A model generated the notes under the pieces. That model had not been told where the DNA came from and made no database searches. It saw only the letters and a program-made list of their open reading frames with translations. A program made the translations under genes and the position numbers. From Azospirillum sp. B21 (lineage in GTDB: Bacteria; Pseudomonadota; Alphaproteobacteria; Azospirillales; Azospirillaceae): DNA of 64,000 nucleotides. The stretch is taken from assembly GCF_008364825.1 (NCBI RefSeq), contig NZ_VTTO01000002.1, positions 620,001 through 684,000 of the forward strand, in the 5' to 3' direction. Every line of letters starts with the position of its first letter. The stretch's first letter is position 1. Of the stretch, positions 1 to 9,450 are shown one piece after another.

Positions 1-54
1 GCCAATCAACTCCCGGCCGGTTCGTGCACCGCCGTCACCGGGAGGAGGCCTTCC

Positions 55-1209
55 TCACTCCACCACGATGCGCGGCGCGGCGCGGCCGCCGGTGCCGCCG
101 CCGATCTTCTCCCACAGGCGGGTGGCGATGCGGCGGTAGGACTGGGCGTGCTCGGACTCCGGCTGCGACACCACGATCGGCTGGCCCTGGTCGGAGGTCT
201 CGCGGATCGACAGGTGCAGCGGGATCTCGCCCAGGAACTCCATGCCCAGATCGTCGGCCTCCTTGCGGGCGCCGCCGTGGCTGAAGATGTCGGTGCGGTG
301 GCCGCAGTTGGGGCAGCAGAAATAGCTCATGTTCTCGATGATGCCCAACACCGGCACATCGACGCGGCGGAACATGTTAAGCCCCTTGCGGGCGTCCAGC
401 AAGGCGATGTCCTGCGGGGTGGAGACGATCACCGCACCGGCCAGCGGCACCTGCTGGGCCATGGTCAGCTGGGCGTCGCCGGTGCCCGGCGGCATGTCCA
501 CCACCAGGATGTCGAGCGTGCCCCAGTTGACGTCGCGCAGCATCTGCTGCAGCGCGCTCATCACCATCGGCCCGCGCCAGATCATCGGAGTGTCCTCGGC
601 CACCAGGAAGCCCATGGACATGACCTTGACGCCGTAATTCTCCATCGGCTCCAGGCGCTTGCCGTCGGGGCTGTTGGGGCGGCCGGCGATCCCCATCATG
701 CGCGGCATCGACGGGCCGTAGATGTCGGCGTCGAGCAGCCCGACCTTCAGCCCGTTGGCGGCCAGCGCCAGCGCGAGGTTGGCCGAGGTGGTCGATTTGC
801 CGACGCCGCCCTTGCCCGACGCCACCGCGACGATGGCCTTCACGCCAGGGACCAGCGGCTTCTGCGGGTCCCCCTGCGGCGCCCCTCCGTGCGAATGACC
901 ATGGGAGTGGCCGTGGGAGTGCCCGTGCCCGCCTTGCTGCGGTGCGGCCTGGGGAGCCGCCCGGTGGGCGGTCAGCACGGCGGTGACCGACAGGACGCCG
1001 GGCAGCGCGTCCACAGCCTTCTCGGCGGCGTGGCGCAGCGGCTCCGCCTGGGCGCCGCGCTTGGGGTCGACTTCGATGGAGAAGGCGACATGGCCGTCAC
1101 GCACCACGAGGCCCGACAACATGCCCAGGCTGACGATGTCGCCGCCCCGGTCCGGGTCGACGACGGTCTTCAGCGCCTGCATGACTTGAGCTTCGCTGAT
1201 CTGCGCCAT
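55..1209 (-). CDS. apbC: Mrp/NBP35-family Fe-S cluster carrier ATPase ApbC
   Basis: Cytosolic P-loop ATPase that carries and delivers Fe-S clusters. The 384-aa protein starts with a MIP18/DUF59-like domain (about residues 1-95), then a linker with repeated HGHS units, then a ParA/MinD-type NTPase domain with a deviant Walker A (GKGGVGKST) and a late CPNC motif that fits the cluster-binding cysteines of the family. I chose the ATG at 1209 because the DUF59 domain begins directly there (MAQISEAQV); the frame stays open upstream to 1398, but that extension has no family similarity and overlaps the hflK start. The His-rich linker is unusual and may bind metal, which is inference. Confidence 0.93.
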   Translation of the reverse strand: MAQISEAQVMQALKTVVDPDRGGDIVSLGMLSGLVVRDGHVAFSIEVDPKRGAQAEPLRHAAEKAVDALPGVLSVTAVLTAHRAAPQAAPQQGGHGHSHGHSHGHSHGGAPQGDPQKPLVPGVKAIVAVASGKGGVGKSTTSANLALALAANGLKVGLLDADIYGPSMPRMMGIAGRPNSPDGKRLEPMENYGVKVMSMGFLVAEDTPMIWRGPMVMSALQQMLRDVNWGTLDILVVDMPPGTGDAQLTMAQQVPLAGAVIVSTPQDIALLDARKGLNMFRRVDVPVLGIIENMSYFCCPNCGHRTDIFSHGGARKEADDLGMEFLGEIPLHLSIRETSDQGQPIVVSQPESEHAQSYRRIATRLWEKIGGGTGGRAAPRIVVE

Positions 1210-1384
1210 GGTTGAAAACTCCGCTATCTTCCCGATATTGGCGGATATCCGTTGGTGGAATCCTTGCCGAAGGGTATGGGGGACTATAGGACCGACGGAG
1301 GACATCGGTAAAGGGAGGCGCGGGGCCATGCCGTTGCGCTTCCACATGATGGGACGAATCGCAAAGTAAGGGGGACTCACTCGG

Positions 1385-2647
1385 ATGCCGTGGAACAATC
1401 AAGGTGGGGGCGGCGGCGGCGGCGGTCCCTGGGGTCCCCCGCCGGGCAACAACGGCCCGGGCAACCCGTGGGGCCGTCCCCAGGGCGGAGGAAACGGCGG
1501 CGGCGGCGGCGGCCCGCAGCCTCCCGACCTTGAGGATCTCCTGCGCCGGAGCCAGGACCGCCTGCGCCGCGCCATGCCCGGCGGCTTCGGCAGCGGGCGG
1601 GGCGTGGCCCTGGTCGTGGGCGTGCTCGCGCTGATCTGGCTCGCCAGCGGCATCTACCGCGTCGAGGCGGACGAGCAGGGCGTGGTCCTGCGCTTTGGCG
1701 AATGGACGCGCACCGAACAGCCCGGCCTGCGGTATCGCCTGCCGTCGCCGATCGAGACGGTGCTGCTGCCGAAGGTGACGCGCGTCAACCGGATCGAGGT
1801 CGGCTACCGCTCCTCGGCCGGCGGCGGGCGCAACGACCGCGACGTGCCGGACGAATCGCTGATGCTGACCGGCGACGAGAACATCGTCGACATCGATTTC
1901 ACGGTGTTCTGGGTCATCAAGGACGCCGGCAACTTCCTGTTCAAGATCCGCGATCCGGAATCGACGGTGAAGAAGGCCGCCGAAAGCGCGATGCGCGAGG
2001 TCATCGGCCGCACCGACCTGCAGCCTGCCCTGACCGAGGCCCGCCAGCAGATCGAAACCTCGACCCGCCAGCTGCTCCAGGCCATGCTGGACGAATATCA
2101 GTCGGGCATCGAGATCACCCAGGTCCAGCTGCAGAAGGCCGATCCGCCGCAGCCGGTCATCGACGCCTTCAACGACGTGCAGCGCGCCCGTGCCGACCGC
2201 GAACGCGCCCGCAACGAGGCGGAAGCCTACCGCAACGACATCATTCCGCGCGCCCGCGGCGAGGCGGAACGTCTGGTGCAGGAGGCGTCGGCCTATCGCG
2301 AGCAGGTGGTCAGCCTGGCACAGGGTGACGCCGACCGCTTCCGCAAGGTGTACGAGGCCTATGCGCTGAACAAGGACGTCACCGCCCGGCGCATGTATCT
2401 GGAGACGATGGAGGAGATCTTCCGCGGCCGGAACAAGATCATCGTGGACGGGTCGGCGCAGAACGTCGTGCCGTACCTGCCGCTGAACCAGCTGGCCCCG
2501 AACGCCATCCCGGCCCCGCAGCAGGCGCCGCGCCAGGCTCCGCCGGCCAACTCCGGCGGCAACCAGGGCGGGCCGCGGCCCGGCACGCAGACGCAGCCCC
2601 AGCCGCTGTCGTCGCTGCCGCAGAACCCGCTGATGTCCGGCCAGTGA
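1385..2647 (+). CDS. hflK: HflK, membrane SPFH protein of the HflKC complex
   Basis: Subunit of the HflKC complex, which surrounds and modulates the FtsH membrane protease. The 420-aa product has a Gly/Pro/Asn-rich cytoplasmic N-terminus (about residues 3-50), one transmembrane helix (about 77-93), an SPFH/band-7 domain, a charged coiled-coil stretch and a Pro/Gln-rich tail. A GGGGGA sequence lies about 8 bases before the ATG. hflC follows after 13 bp, so the two are co-transcribed. The gene diverges from apbC with only about 175 bp between start codons, which must hold both promoters. Family length and order match the usual hflK-hflC pair. Confidence 0.95.
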   Translation: MPWNNQGGGGGGGGPWGPPPGNNGPGNPWGRPQGGGNGGGGGGPQPPDLEDLLRRSQDRLRRAMPGGFGSGRGVALVVGVLALIWLASGIYRVEADEQGVVLRFGEWTRTEQPGLRYRLPSPIETVLLPKVTRVNRIEVGYRSSAGGGRNDRDVPDESLMLTGDENIVDIDFTVFWVIKDAGNFLFKIRDPESTVKKAAESAMREVIGRTDLQPALTEARQQIETSTRQLLQAMLDEYQSGIEITQVQLQKADPPQPVIDAFNDVQRARADRERARNEAEAYRNDIIPRARGEAERLVQEASAYREQVVSLAQGDADRFRKVYEAYALNKDVTARRMYLETMEEIFRGRNKIIVDGSAQNVVPYLPLNQLAPNAIPAPQQAPRQAPPANSGGNQGGPRPGTQTQPQPLSSLPQNPLMSGQ

Positions 2648-2660
2648 GGAGGATCGCATC

Positions 2661-3614
2661 ATGAACCGCACCCTCGCCATCGCCGGCATCGGCATCGTCG
2701 CCCTCGGCATCATCGCCTCGTCGTCCCTGTTCACCGTCAACGAGGCCCAGCAGGCGCTGATCCTGCAGTTCGGCGAACCGCGCCGGGTGATCCAGGAACC
2801 GGGCCTGCAGGCCAAGATCCCCTTCATCCAGGAAGTCCGTCTTCTCGACCGCCGCGTGCTCGACCTCGATCCGCCGGTGGAGCAGGTGATTCTGGCCGAC
2901 CAGAAGCGCCTGGACGTCGACGCCTTCGCCCGCTACCGCATCCAGGACCCGCTGCGCTTCTACCAGACCGCCGGGACCGAGGCGGTGGCCGAAACGCGCC
3001 TGAACTCCATCGTCAATTCGTCGCTGCGCCGCGTGCTCGGCAACGTCACGGTGCTGGCCGTCCTGTCGGACGAGCGCGCCCGCATCATGACCGACATCAA
3101 GGGGCAGGTGAACGACGAGGCCAAGCGCTTCGGCATCGAGATCGTCGACGTGCGCATCCGCCGCGCCGACCTGCCGGAGGAGACCAGCCAGTCGATCTTC
3201 GCCCGCATGCGGTCGGAGCGCGAACGCGAGGCGTCCGAGGCGCGCGCCCAGGGCCAGGAGCAGTCGCAGCAGATCAAGTCGCGCGCCGAACGCGAACGCA
3301 CGGTGATCATCGCCGAGGCCCAGCGCGACGCGCAGATCCTGCGGGGCGAAGGCGACAACAGCGCGTTGAAGCTGATCGCCGAGGCGACGTCGCAGGACCC
3401 CGGCTTCTACGGCTTCTACCGCTCGCTGGAGGCGTACCGGAAGTCGCTGAACGGCAACGACACCACGATGGTGCTGTCGCCGAACGGCGAGTTCTTCCGC
3501 TACTTCAGCGGTCCGGGTCCGCAGGCGGGGGGCGCTCCGGCCGCCGCGCAAGCGGCTCCCCAGGCGGCTCCCCAGGCGGCTCCGCCTGCCGCTGCCGCCG
3601 CTCCGGCGCAGTAA
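2661..3614 (+). CDS. hflC: HflC, membrane SPFH protein of the HflKC complex
   Basis: Partner of HflK in the FtsH-modulating complex. The 317-aa protein has an N-terminal membrane anchor (residues 4-24), a band-7/SPFH domain (from about FTVNEAQQALILQFGEP) and a long Arg/Glu-rich helical region typical of HflC. It ends in a low-complexity Ala/Pro/Gln tail made of repeated AAPQ units. A good Shine-Dalgarno (GAGGAGG) precedes the ATG. A strong terminator follows 28 bp after the stop, closing the hflKC operon and separating it from the Do-family protease gene downstream. Confidence 0.95.
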   Translation: MNRTLAIAGIGIVALGIIASSSLFTVNEAQQALILQFGEPRRVIQEPGLQAKIPFIQEVRLLDRRVLDLDPPVEQVILADQKRLDVDAFARYRIQDPLRFYQTAGTEAVAETRLNSIVNSSLRRVLGNVTVLAVLSDERARIMTDIKGQVNDEAKRFGIEIVDVRIRRADLPEETSQSIFARMRSEREREASEARAQGQEQSQQIKSRAERERTVIIAEAQRDAQILRGEGDNSALKLIAEATSQDPGFYGFYRSLEAYRKSLNGNDTTMVLSPNGEFFRYFSGPGPQAGGAPAAAQAAPQAAPQAAPPAAAAAPAQ

Positions 3615-3642
3615 GGCCGAAGGTCCGCATACGAACGGCAAG

Positions 3643-3680
3643 CGGCCGGATCGGGGTTTCCCCCGATCCGGCCGTTGCTT
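3643..3680 (+). terminator. Rho-independent terminator after hflKC
   Basis: A perfect 14-bp stem (arms 3643-3656 and 3660-3673) closes a TTT loop and is followed by TTGCTTT. It lies 28 bp after the hflC stop. Confidence 0.9.
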
Positions 3681-3862
3681 TGCCGGGTCCAAGGCGCGCG
3701 GCAGGTGTCGAAAGAAATCGGCGGGCCTGTGATTTCCGCTGGTGCCGACTGGACCGGCACGCCATCTTGCGGCCATACTCTTGGACCAACACATATATGG
3801 CCCAGAACTGGGCGGCCGCTCCCGTCCATGGAACCGGCCGGACGTCTGGTAGGGAGACCACG

Positions 3863-5449
3863 TTGATTCGCATACCCAAATTCGAACCCGCCGCGCGGGG
3901 TGCCGTGGCCGGGGCCCGGCCGCGTAAGGCGGGCGTCCGGCCGCTGGTCGCCGCCATCGTCTGGGGCATGACGTCGGTCATCGGCGGCGGCGCCGTCATC
4001 GGCGGCTTCGCCGGTGCCGCGCCGGCCCAGGCCCAGGCGGCGACGCCCAACCGCAACGCGCCCGGCAGCTTCGCCGATCTGGCGGAAAAGCTGCTGCCGG
4101 CGGTCGTCAACATCTCCACCAGCCAGAGCGCGCCGCAGCGTCCGCAGGGGCCGCGGCCGGAGATCCCGCAATTCCCGCCGGGCTCGCCCTTCGAGGATTT
4201 CTTCCGGGACTTCTTCGACCGTCAGCAGCAGCAGGACCAGCCGCAGCGCAAGGCGACTTCGCTGGGTTCCGGCTTCGTCATCGACGCCAAGAACGGCTAT
4301 GTGGTCACCAACAACCACGTCGTTCAGGACGCCGACGAGATCACCGTCATCCTGCAGGACGACACCAACATCAAGGCGGAGCTGGTCGGCAAGGACAGCA
4401 AGACCGATCTTGCGCTGCTGAAGATCAAGACCAGCCATCCGCTGGTCGCCGTGCCCTTCGGCGACAGCGACGCCATGCGCGTCGGCGACTGGGTGCTGGC
4501 GATCGGCAACCCGTTCGGCCTGGGCGGTTCGGTCACCGCCGGCATCATCTCGGCGCGCCAGCGCAACATCGATGCCGGTCCCTACGACGATTTCCTGCAG
4601 ACCGACGCCTCGATCAACCGTGGCAATTCCGGCGGCCCGATGTTCAACCTGAACGGCGAGGTCATCGGCATCAACACCGCCATCTTCTCGCCGTCGGGCG
4701 GGTCGGTCGGCATCGGCTTCGCCATCCCGTCCAACCTGGCCAAGCAGGTGGTGGCGCAGCTGAAGGAATACGGCAAGACCCGCCGCGGCTGGCTGGGCGT
4801 GCGCATCCAGGCGGTCACGCCGGAGATCGCCGAGAGCCTCGGCCTGCCCGGCCACAAGGGCGCGCTGGTCGCCTCCGTCACCCCGGACGGCCCGGCCGCC
4901 AAGGCCGGCATCCAGGCCGGTGACGTGGTGACGAAGTTCGACGGCAAGGAAATCGACGAAATGCGGCGCCTGCCGCGCGTCGTCGCCGAAACCTCCATCG
5001 ATCGGGCCGTCCCGGTCGAGGTCTGGCGCAAGGGCAAGGCCCAGACCATGCAGGTCAAGGTCGGCGAACTGGAAGCCGCGGAGGAGCAGGGCCTGCTCAC
5101 CGCCAATCCGGACGAGAAGCAGCAGCCGAAGGACAAGGCCCCGGCCCAGAAGCCGACCGAATCGCTCGGCATGAAGCTGACCGGCATCACCCCGGAACTG
5201 CGCCAGCAGTTCGAGATCAAGCCCGATCTGAAGGGCGTGGTCGTCACCGAGGTGGCCGGCAACTCCACCGCCGCGGAGAAGGGCCTGCGCGCCGGCGACG
5301 TCATCCTGGAAGTCGGGCAGGAAGAGGTCCGCAAGCCGGAGGACGTCACCGCCAAGGTCCAGAAGGCGAAAGAGCAGAGCAAGAAGTCCGTCCTGCTCCT
5401 GGTCGACCGCAAGGGCGACCTGCGCTTCGTGGCGATTCCGCTCAGCTGA
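3863..5449 (+). CDS. degP: Do-family (DegP/HtrA-type) periplasmic serine protease
   Basis: Periplasmic chaperone-protease that degrades misfolded envelope proteins. With the TTG at 3863 (AGGGAG six bases upstream) the product is 528 aa: a positively charged N-terminus and hydrophobic signal/anchor ending near AQAQA, a trypsin-like domain with catalytic His152 (NNHVV), Asp182 (KTDLALL) and Ser256 (GNSGGP), then two PDZ domains. The frame is open up to 3680 and ATGs exist at 3797 and 3968; the TTG is preferred because it has the best ribosome site and gives a proper signal sequence. Placement next to hflKC fits an envelope stress role. DegQ or MucD naming would be equally valid. Confidence 0.92.
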   Translation: MIRIPKFEPAARGAVAGARPRKAGVRPLVAAIVWGMTSVIGGGAVIGGFAGAAPAQAQAATPNRNAPGSFADLAEKLLPAVVNISTSQSAPQRPQGPRPEIPQFPPGSPFEDFFRDFFDRQQQQDQPQRKATSLGSGFVIDAKNGYVVTNNHVVQDADEITVILQDDTNIKAELVGKDSKTDLALLKIKTSHPLVAVPFGDSDAMRVGDWVLAIGNPFGLGGSVTAGIISARQRNIDAGPYDDFLQTDASINRGNSGGPMFNLNGEVIGINTAIFSPSGGSVGIGFAIPSNLAKQVVAQLKEYGKTRRGWLGVRIQAVTPEIAESLGLPGHKGALVASVTPDGPAAKAGIQAGDVVTKFDGKEIDEMRRLPRVVAETSIDRAVPVEVWRKGKAQTMQVKVGELEAAEEQGLLTANPDEKQQPKDKAPAQKPTESLGMKLTGITPELRQQFEIKPDLKGVVVTEVAGNSTAAEKGLRAGDVILEVGQEEVRKPEDVTAKVQKAKEQSKKSVLLLVDRKGDLRFVAIPLS

Positions 5450-5470
5450 TCGGCTGCGGGCGAAGAACAG

Positions 5471-5502
5471 GGGCGTCGGCGGGAGACCGCCGGCGCCCTT
5501 TT
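5471..5502 (+). terminator. Terminator after the Do-family protease
   Basis: A 12-bp GC-rich stem with one G-T pair (arms 5471-5482 and 5487-5498), loop GAGA, followed by TTTTC. Confidence 0.85.
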
Positions 5503-5535
5503 CGTTTGTATGGGGGGAGTGGGGCTCCGCGCCCT

Positions 5536-5748
5536 CTACGTCCTGTCCAGCATCATCGCCACCGCGACCGTGCCGGCCAGCAGGGCGCAGAGGACGGCGA
5601 CGATGGCGAGGCTGCGCAGAAACTGGCGGAACTCCCCCTGCTTCCAGGCGCTGCGACCCAGCAGTGCCAGATAGCCCGCCACCGCGGCGGCGATGATCTG
5701 CCAGCCCATTCCAGTCTCGACCTTGCTCAACAGGCCTATCCCCGCCAT
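5536..5748 (-). CDS. Small two-helix membrane protein, function unknown
   Basis: Predicted 70-aa protein. Two hydrophobic segments are visible (about residues 15-30 and 46-66) separated by a short basic loop (GRSAWKQGEFRQF), so it is likely a small inner membrane protein. I do not recognise a family. It faces the protease gene and ends about 85 bp from its stop. An internal ATG (5709) could be the true start, which would remove 13 residues. No clear ribosome site is visible at the longer start. Confidence 0.6.
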   Translation of the reverse strand: MAGIGLLSKVETGMGWQIIAAAVAGYLALLGRSAWKQGEFRQFLRSLAIVAVLCALLAGTVAVAMMLDRT

Positions 5749-6236
5749 CGGGGCGGCGGCATGGAAAAACGCACGCGTGGCCGGTCCCGGTCAAGCCGTA
5801 CGACCATGGCCGATTTGTTCCCTATATCGAATGGTGGGGGTCTCCATTCGGGTTATCTGTTCGCATCACCACCGCAGAAGCCGTGGCTTCAACTTCGTGT
5901 GAGAAAAATGCGGCATAGCTCGCTTGTGAGTCGCAGTCATACGCAAATAAGTGGTGGTTAACAAAACAGTTAATGCCTTTGAGAGCTGCAATGTTCGCTG
6001 CTGTGATATCTTTGGATCCAGAAATCTTGGGGAGGCTTTGCGCATATGTCCAATGCGTTCTTCTTTTAACTCCGGAGAGTGGTACCGTAGGACGCGACAC
6101 GGGGGTAACCTCCCCCTAAATAACGGCCTGCCGAAGCTGTCTGGGGGTAATCGGCCAGTCGCCAATGCGTCGGGATCTTCCTTCGTGCAGCGGCCATCAC
6201 CTGATGATGCTCGGTTCAAAATTGCGGGAGCGGACA
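5749..6236. other. 488-bp intergenic region, lower in GC than its neighbours
   Basis: No convincing gene. The stretch is clearly richer in A and T than the surrounding coding sequence and holds TTAA at 5958 and 5970 (spacing 8) and two copies of GGGGGTAAYC at 6101 and 6143, 42 bp apart, before the LuxR-type regulator. It probably holds the promoter and operator sites of that gene. Short open frames on both strands lack ribosome sites and family resemblance. Confidence 0.5.
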
Positions 6237-6926
6237 ATGGACACAGTGCGCGCTTTTCTCATCGACTCGAACAAGCTGTTTCGCGAGGGGCTGAAGCGCC
6301 TCCTTGATGATTCGCCCTTCCAGATCCAGGCGGAGGCGGGCAATCTGCGCGAGGCGCTGGGTTCGGTCGAAAACGGCCTGAAGCCGCAGCTCCTTCTCCT
6401 CGACCTGCAGAATGGCGGCGACGAGGAAGCGGAAGGGATGCGCCGCCTGCGCGCCCTGCTGCCGGACACCCGCATGGTCATCCTGACCAGCGACCTCTGC
6501 ACCCGCCGCCTCGCCAATGCGCTGGAGGCCGGTGCCGACGGCTATCTGATGAAGGATCTGTCGTCCGACGCTCTCGCCCAGTCGCTGAAGCTGGTGATGA
6601 TGGGCGAGAAGGTGTTCCCGACCCATCTGGCGGCTCTGCTGATCTCCGGCCGCGTCAACGGCAACGGCACCGAGATGCCGGTGTCGCGCAAGGGCCTGTC
6701 GCAGCGCGAGGTGCAGATCCTGCGCTGCCTGCTGAACGGCGACAGCAACAAGATGATCGCCAACCACCTGAACATCACGGAAGCCACCGTGAAGGTTCAC
6801 CTGAAGAGCCTGCTGCGCAAGATCAACGCATCGAACCGCACCCAGGCCGCCATCTGGGCGCTGAACAACGGCATCGGCGGCGAACTGGCCGGGGCCGGCG
6901 CGGTCGCTGCCGCGGCGAACCAGTAA
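6237..6926 (+). CDS. NarL/LuxR-family response regulator
   Basis: DNA-binding response regulator of 229 aa. Receiver domain at residues 4-120 with predicted phospho-acceptor Asp56 (LLLLDLQ) and conserved Lys in YLMKD; LuxR-type helix-turn-helix at about 147-210 (LSQREVQILRCLLNGDSNKMIA). Odd point: the acidic pair at the start of the receiver is reduced to Asp-Ser (FLIDSNKLF) where the family usually has two acidic residues. The ATG at 6237 follows GCGGGAG; an in-frame start at 6165 would add an unrelated extension. No kinase gene is adjacent. Azospirillum has a LuxR-type regulator of flocculation (FlcA) of similar size; I cannot tell whether this is it. Confidence 0.9.
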   Translation: MDTVRAFLIDSNKLFREGLKRLLDDSPFQIQAEAGNLREALGSVENGLKPQLLLLDLQNGGDEEAEGMRRLRALLPDTRMVILTSDLCTRRLANALEAGADGYLMKDLSSDALAQSLKLVMMGEKVFPTHLAALLISGRVNGNGTEMPVSRKGLSQREVQILRCLLNGDSNKMIANHLNITEATVKVHLKSLLRKINASNRTQAAIWALNNGIGGELAGAGAVAAAANQ

Positions 6927-6951
6927 CCCGCCTGTCCATTGCGCTCACCTG

Positions 6952-6990
6952 ACCCTCCCCCGCCATCCCGGGGGAGGGTTCTTCCCGTTT
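6952..6990 (+). terminator. Terminator after the LuxR-type regulator
   Basis: A perfect 10-bp stem (ACCCTCCCCC, 6952-6961, and its complement at 6970-6979) with an 8-nt loop, followed by TCTTCCCGTTT. It may act on both strands, since the next gene runs toward it. Confidence 0.7.
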
Positions 6991-7000
6991 GCTTTGCCTT

Positions 7001-7429
7001 TTACTTCGCGAACAGCTGCGACATGTCGGCGAAGGCCTTGAACTCCAGCGCATTGCCGGCGGGGTCGAGGAAGAACATGGTGGATTGTTCGCCCACCTGC
7101 CCCTTGAAGCGGGTGTAGGGCTCGATCACGAACTTCACCCCGGCCGCTTTCAGCTTTTCGGCCAGCGCGTCCCAATCGGCGGGCTGCAGCACGACGCCGA
7201 AATGCGGCACCGGCACGTCGTGGCCGTCCACCGGATTGCGGTGGGCCGGGGCGGCGTTGGGATCGCGCGGCTTCAGATGGGCGACGATCTGGTGTCCGAA
7301 CAGGTCGAAGTCGATCCACTCGTCGCTGCTGCGCCCTTCCGGGCAACCGAGCACGGTGCCGTAGAAATGGCGGGCGGCGGCCAGATCGTCGACCGGGAAA
7401 GCGATGTGGAAGGGCGTCAGCGTCGTCAT
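7001..7429 (-). CDS. VOC-family (glyoxalase/dioxygenase-like) protein
   Basis: 142-aa protein of the vicinal oxygen chelate superfamily, which includes glyoxalases and extradiol dioxygenases. The beta-alpha-beta repeats show as [21 protein letters not shown] at the start and [18 protein letters not shown] in the second half; His8, His66 and Glu residues late in each repeat could bind metal. Substrate unknown. It is transcribed divergently from a LysR-type regulator whose start is 102 bp away, the classic layout for a regulated target gene. The shared intergenic region carries a perfect palindrome at 7532-7546. Confidence 0.88.
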   Translation of the reverse strand: MTTLTPFHIAFPVDDLAAARHFYGTVLGCPEGRSSDEWIDFDLFGHQIVAHLKPRDPNAAPAHRNPVDGHDVPVPHFGVVLQPADWDALAEKLKAAGVKFVIEPYTRFKGQVGEQSTMFFLDPAGNALEFKAFADMSQLFAK

Positions 7430-7531
7430 GAGGGGGAGTGACCTTTCGGGACCGGTTGGCAGTTGGCTGTTGGTGCGCCCAGCAGACCCGATCCCTCCGG
7501 ACTTGACAAACGAGTTCTCGGGCGGAGATTT

Positions 7532-7546
7532 ATGAGTTCAACTCAT
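7532..7546. promoter_or_regulatory. Perfect palindrome at the LysR start codon, possible operator
   Basis: ATGAGTT-C-AACTCAT, two 7-bp arms around one base. It includes the start codon of the LysR-type gene and lies between the two divergent genes. A TTGACA is present at 7503-7508. Autoregulation by the LysR protein is inference. Confidence 0.45.
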
Positions 7547-8446
7547 GAGTCGATTCGCCCCATGCCAGACCGCGTCCTGCCGTCGCTCAACGCCGTCCGC
7601 AGCTTCGTCGCGGTCGCCCGCCATCTCAGCTTCACCAAGGCGGCCGACGAACTGGCGGTGACCCAGGGCGCCGTCAGCCGCATGATGCAAACCCTTCAGG
7701 CCGATCTGGGCGTGGAGCTGATCCGCCGCGTCGGCCGCGGCATTGAACTGACGCCGACCGGCGCCGCCTTCTATGGCGAGGCGTCGGCAGCGCTCGACCG
7801 CATCGCGGCGGCGGCCAGGGCAGCCCGCGCGCAGGAGGGCGGGGTGCTGCGGGTCAGCGCACTGCCCACCCTGACCCAGCGCTGGCTGATCCCGCGGCTG
7901 AAGCGCTTTCAGGCGGAAAATCCCGACATCCAGGTCGAGGTCGGCATCGGCGAGCATCGCGTCGATTTCGCCAAGGAGCGGATCGACGTCGCCATCCGCT
8001 ATGGCGTGGAGGACTGGCCGGGGGCGGAGATGGCGACGCTGATGCCGGAGACGATGGGCGTCTTCTGCGCGCCCTCGTTGCTGGAGCAGGGACCGCCGCT
8101 GCGCCGACCGGCCGATCTGGCGCATCACCGGCTGCTGCAGCACACCACCCGGCCCGATTCCTGGCGCGTCTATCTCTCTGCCTTCGGGCTGACCCTGCCG
8201 GAGGCAGCGCTCTCGCTGGCCTTCGAGCATTTCTTCATGATCATCGAAGCGGCGTCGGCCGGCATGGGGGTGGCGTTGCTGCCGGTCTTCCTGGTGGGCG
8301 ACGATGTGGCGTCGGGCCGGCTGGTCCAGCCGATGCCCGAGACCCTGCGCCCGCGCGGCTGCTACCTGATCGCCCATGCGCCGGGGGCGGAGCGGGCGCG
8401 CCGCGTCCGCCGCTTCAAGGACTGGCTGCTGACCGAGGTGGAGTAG
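7532..8446 (+). CDS. LysR-family regulator, GcvA-like subgroup
   Basis: 304-aa transcription regulator. The N-terminal winged helix-turn-helix has the GcvA-type signature ([35 protein letters not shown] in short pieces), followed by a helical linker and a periplasmic-binding-protein-like effector domain (about residues 95-300). The ATG at 7532 has GGAG four bases upstream; ATG 7562 is an alternative that would start at MPDRVLP. The gene diverges from the VOC-family gene, which is the most likely target. The effector is unknown. Confidence 0.9.
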   Translation: MSSTHESIRPMPDRVLPSLNAVRSFVAVARHLSFTKAADELAVTQGAVSRMMQTLQADLGVELIRRVGRGIELTPTGAAFYGEASAALDRIAAAARAARAQEGGVLRVSALPTLTQRWLIPRLKRFQAENPDIQVEVGIGEHRVDFAKERIDVAIRYGVEDWPGAEMATLMPETMGVFCAPSLLEQGPPLRRPADLAHHRLLQHTTRPDSWRVYLSAFGLTLPEAALSLAFEHFFMIIEAASAGMGVALLPVFLVGDDVASGRLVQPMPETLRPRGCYLIAHAPGAERARRVRRFKDWLLTEVE

Positions 8447-8589
8447 AGTCCTCCTGCTCCGATGCACCGGCCACCTCGTGCCGGTCCTCCGCCGTCGGGT
8501 TGCCGCACCCCCTCCCGGGACGGGTTGACCGCCTCGCCGCCGAAAGGCCCGAAGGCGGTGAGCAGATTCGGCGGTATCGGGCACTTCCC

Positions 8590-9450
8590 TTAAGCCGGGT
8601 CCGTCCGCTCCCAGGACGGAGTCGGCAGAGTCATGCCGTGGTTGCCGCGATAGGCCGCGACTTCCGGCGACGACCAGCCCGCCAGCAGGGCCGGGTCGAG
8701 CCGGTAGACCTCGACGCCCAGCGGGCGGCAGACCTCCAGCGGGTCGCGGGCGTCCGGCCCCCACAGCGGCACGCTGAGGTCGCCGCCGGGGCAGGTGGAC
8801 AGGGCGCAGAGCAGGTCGATCTCGGCGAAGAATTCCAGGAAGTCGCCCTTCTTGGCCGGGCAGGCCTTCATGAAATACTTGTCCTCGGCATTCAGCCCGG
8901 TGACCTGGAAGACGTTCAGCACGTCATGCACGTCGAACTCGGTCAGGCCGAAGGGTGCGACGGCGCGGGTCAGGTTGGAATGGCAATGGTGGTGGAAATC
9001 CTCGCCCGTCAGCATGCGGTTGACATAAGGGTCGCAGCGCGTGCCCAGCAGGTCGTGGACCCGGCCGCCATACTCGTCGATGCCGTAATCGGCCAGCGTG
9101 TCGTGGGTGATCGTCGCCAGCGGTCGCAGATAGGGCAGGGTCGACCACAGCCGGTCGAAGGTACTGACATGCGCCTGCTGGAGTTGCCGCGTGCGCGAGG
9201 CCCAGAAGCGTTCGCGAGGGTTGTGGCGGTTCCAGATGTTCAGGTCGGCGACCTGCGGCCCCTCGACGGTGACGATGCGGAAGACATGGCCCGCCGGCAC
9301 CGTCCAGGCACGGCCGGAGCGGATCGGCACCACGAACTGGTCCACCAGTTCTCGCCCTTCCGTCTGCGAGCCGATGCGCCCGTAGAAGGCGCGGTCGACG
9401 TCGAGCGCAGACCCTTTGCTGGCTTGGTAAGCGGCGGGATAGCTGGGCAT
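8590..9450 (-). CDS. Urea carboxylase-associated family protein (DUF1989)
   Basis: 286-aa DUF1989 protein. Visible family features are the VVPIRSGRAWTVPAGHVFRIV beta core, the HHHCHSN and CDPY cysteine/histidine positions expected for metal or substrate binding, and FEVDVHDVLNVF-like segments near the C-terminal half. Known members form carboxyguanidine deiminase in guanidine degradation or sit with urea carboxylase, usually as two paralogous subunits; here the gene stands alone, so the substrate may differ. I set the start at the ATG with GAGGAG upstream (9450); the frame is open to 9855 but that part overlaps rpoH and has no family match. A 7-bp inverted repeat (9469-9475/9494-9500) lies just upstream. 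Confidence 0.85.
   Translation of the reverse strand: MPSYPAAYQASKGSALDVDRAFYGRIGSQTEGRELVDQFVVPIRSGRAWTVPAGHVFRIVTVEGPQVADLNIWNRHNPRERFWASRTRQLQQAHVSTFDRLWSTLPYLRPLATITHDTLADYGIDEYGGRVHDLLGTRCDPYVNRMLTGEDFHHHCHSNLTRAVAPFGLTEFDVHDVLNVFQVTGLNAEDKYFMKACPAKKGDFLEFFAEIDLLCALSTCPGGDLSVPLWGPDARDPLEVCRPLGVEVYRLDPALLAGWSSPEVAAYRGNHGMTLPTPSWERTDPA

Noticed and set aside
1210..1398. N-terminal extension of ApbC
   Set aside because: Overlaps the hflK start, lacks family similarity, and the DUF59-like domain begins at 1209.
5958..5973. CtrA site before the LuxR-type regulator
   Set aside because: TTAA-N8-TTAA, one base too long for the known consensus.
5822..6100. 92-codon minus-strand frame in the AT-richer spacer
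   Set aside because: No ribosome site, no family, and overlaps frames on the other strand of equal quality.
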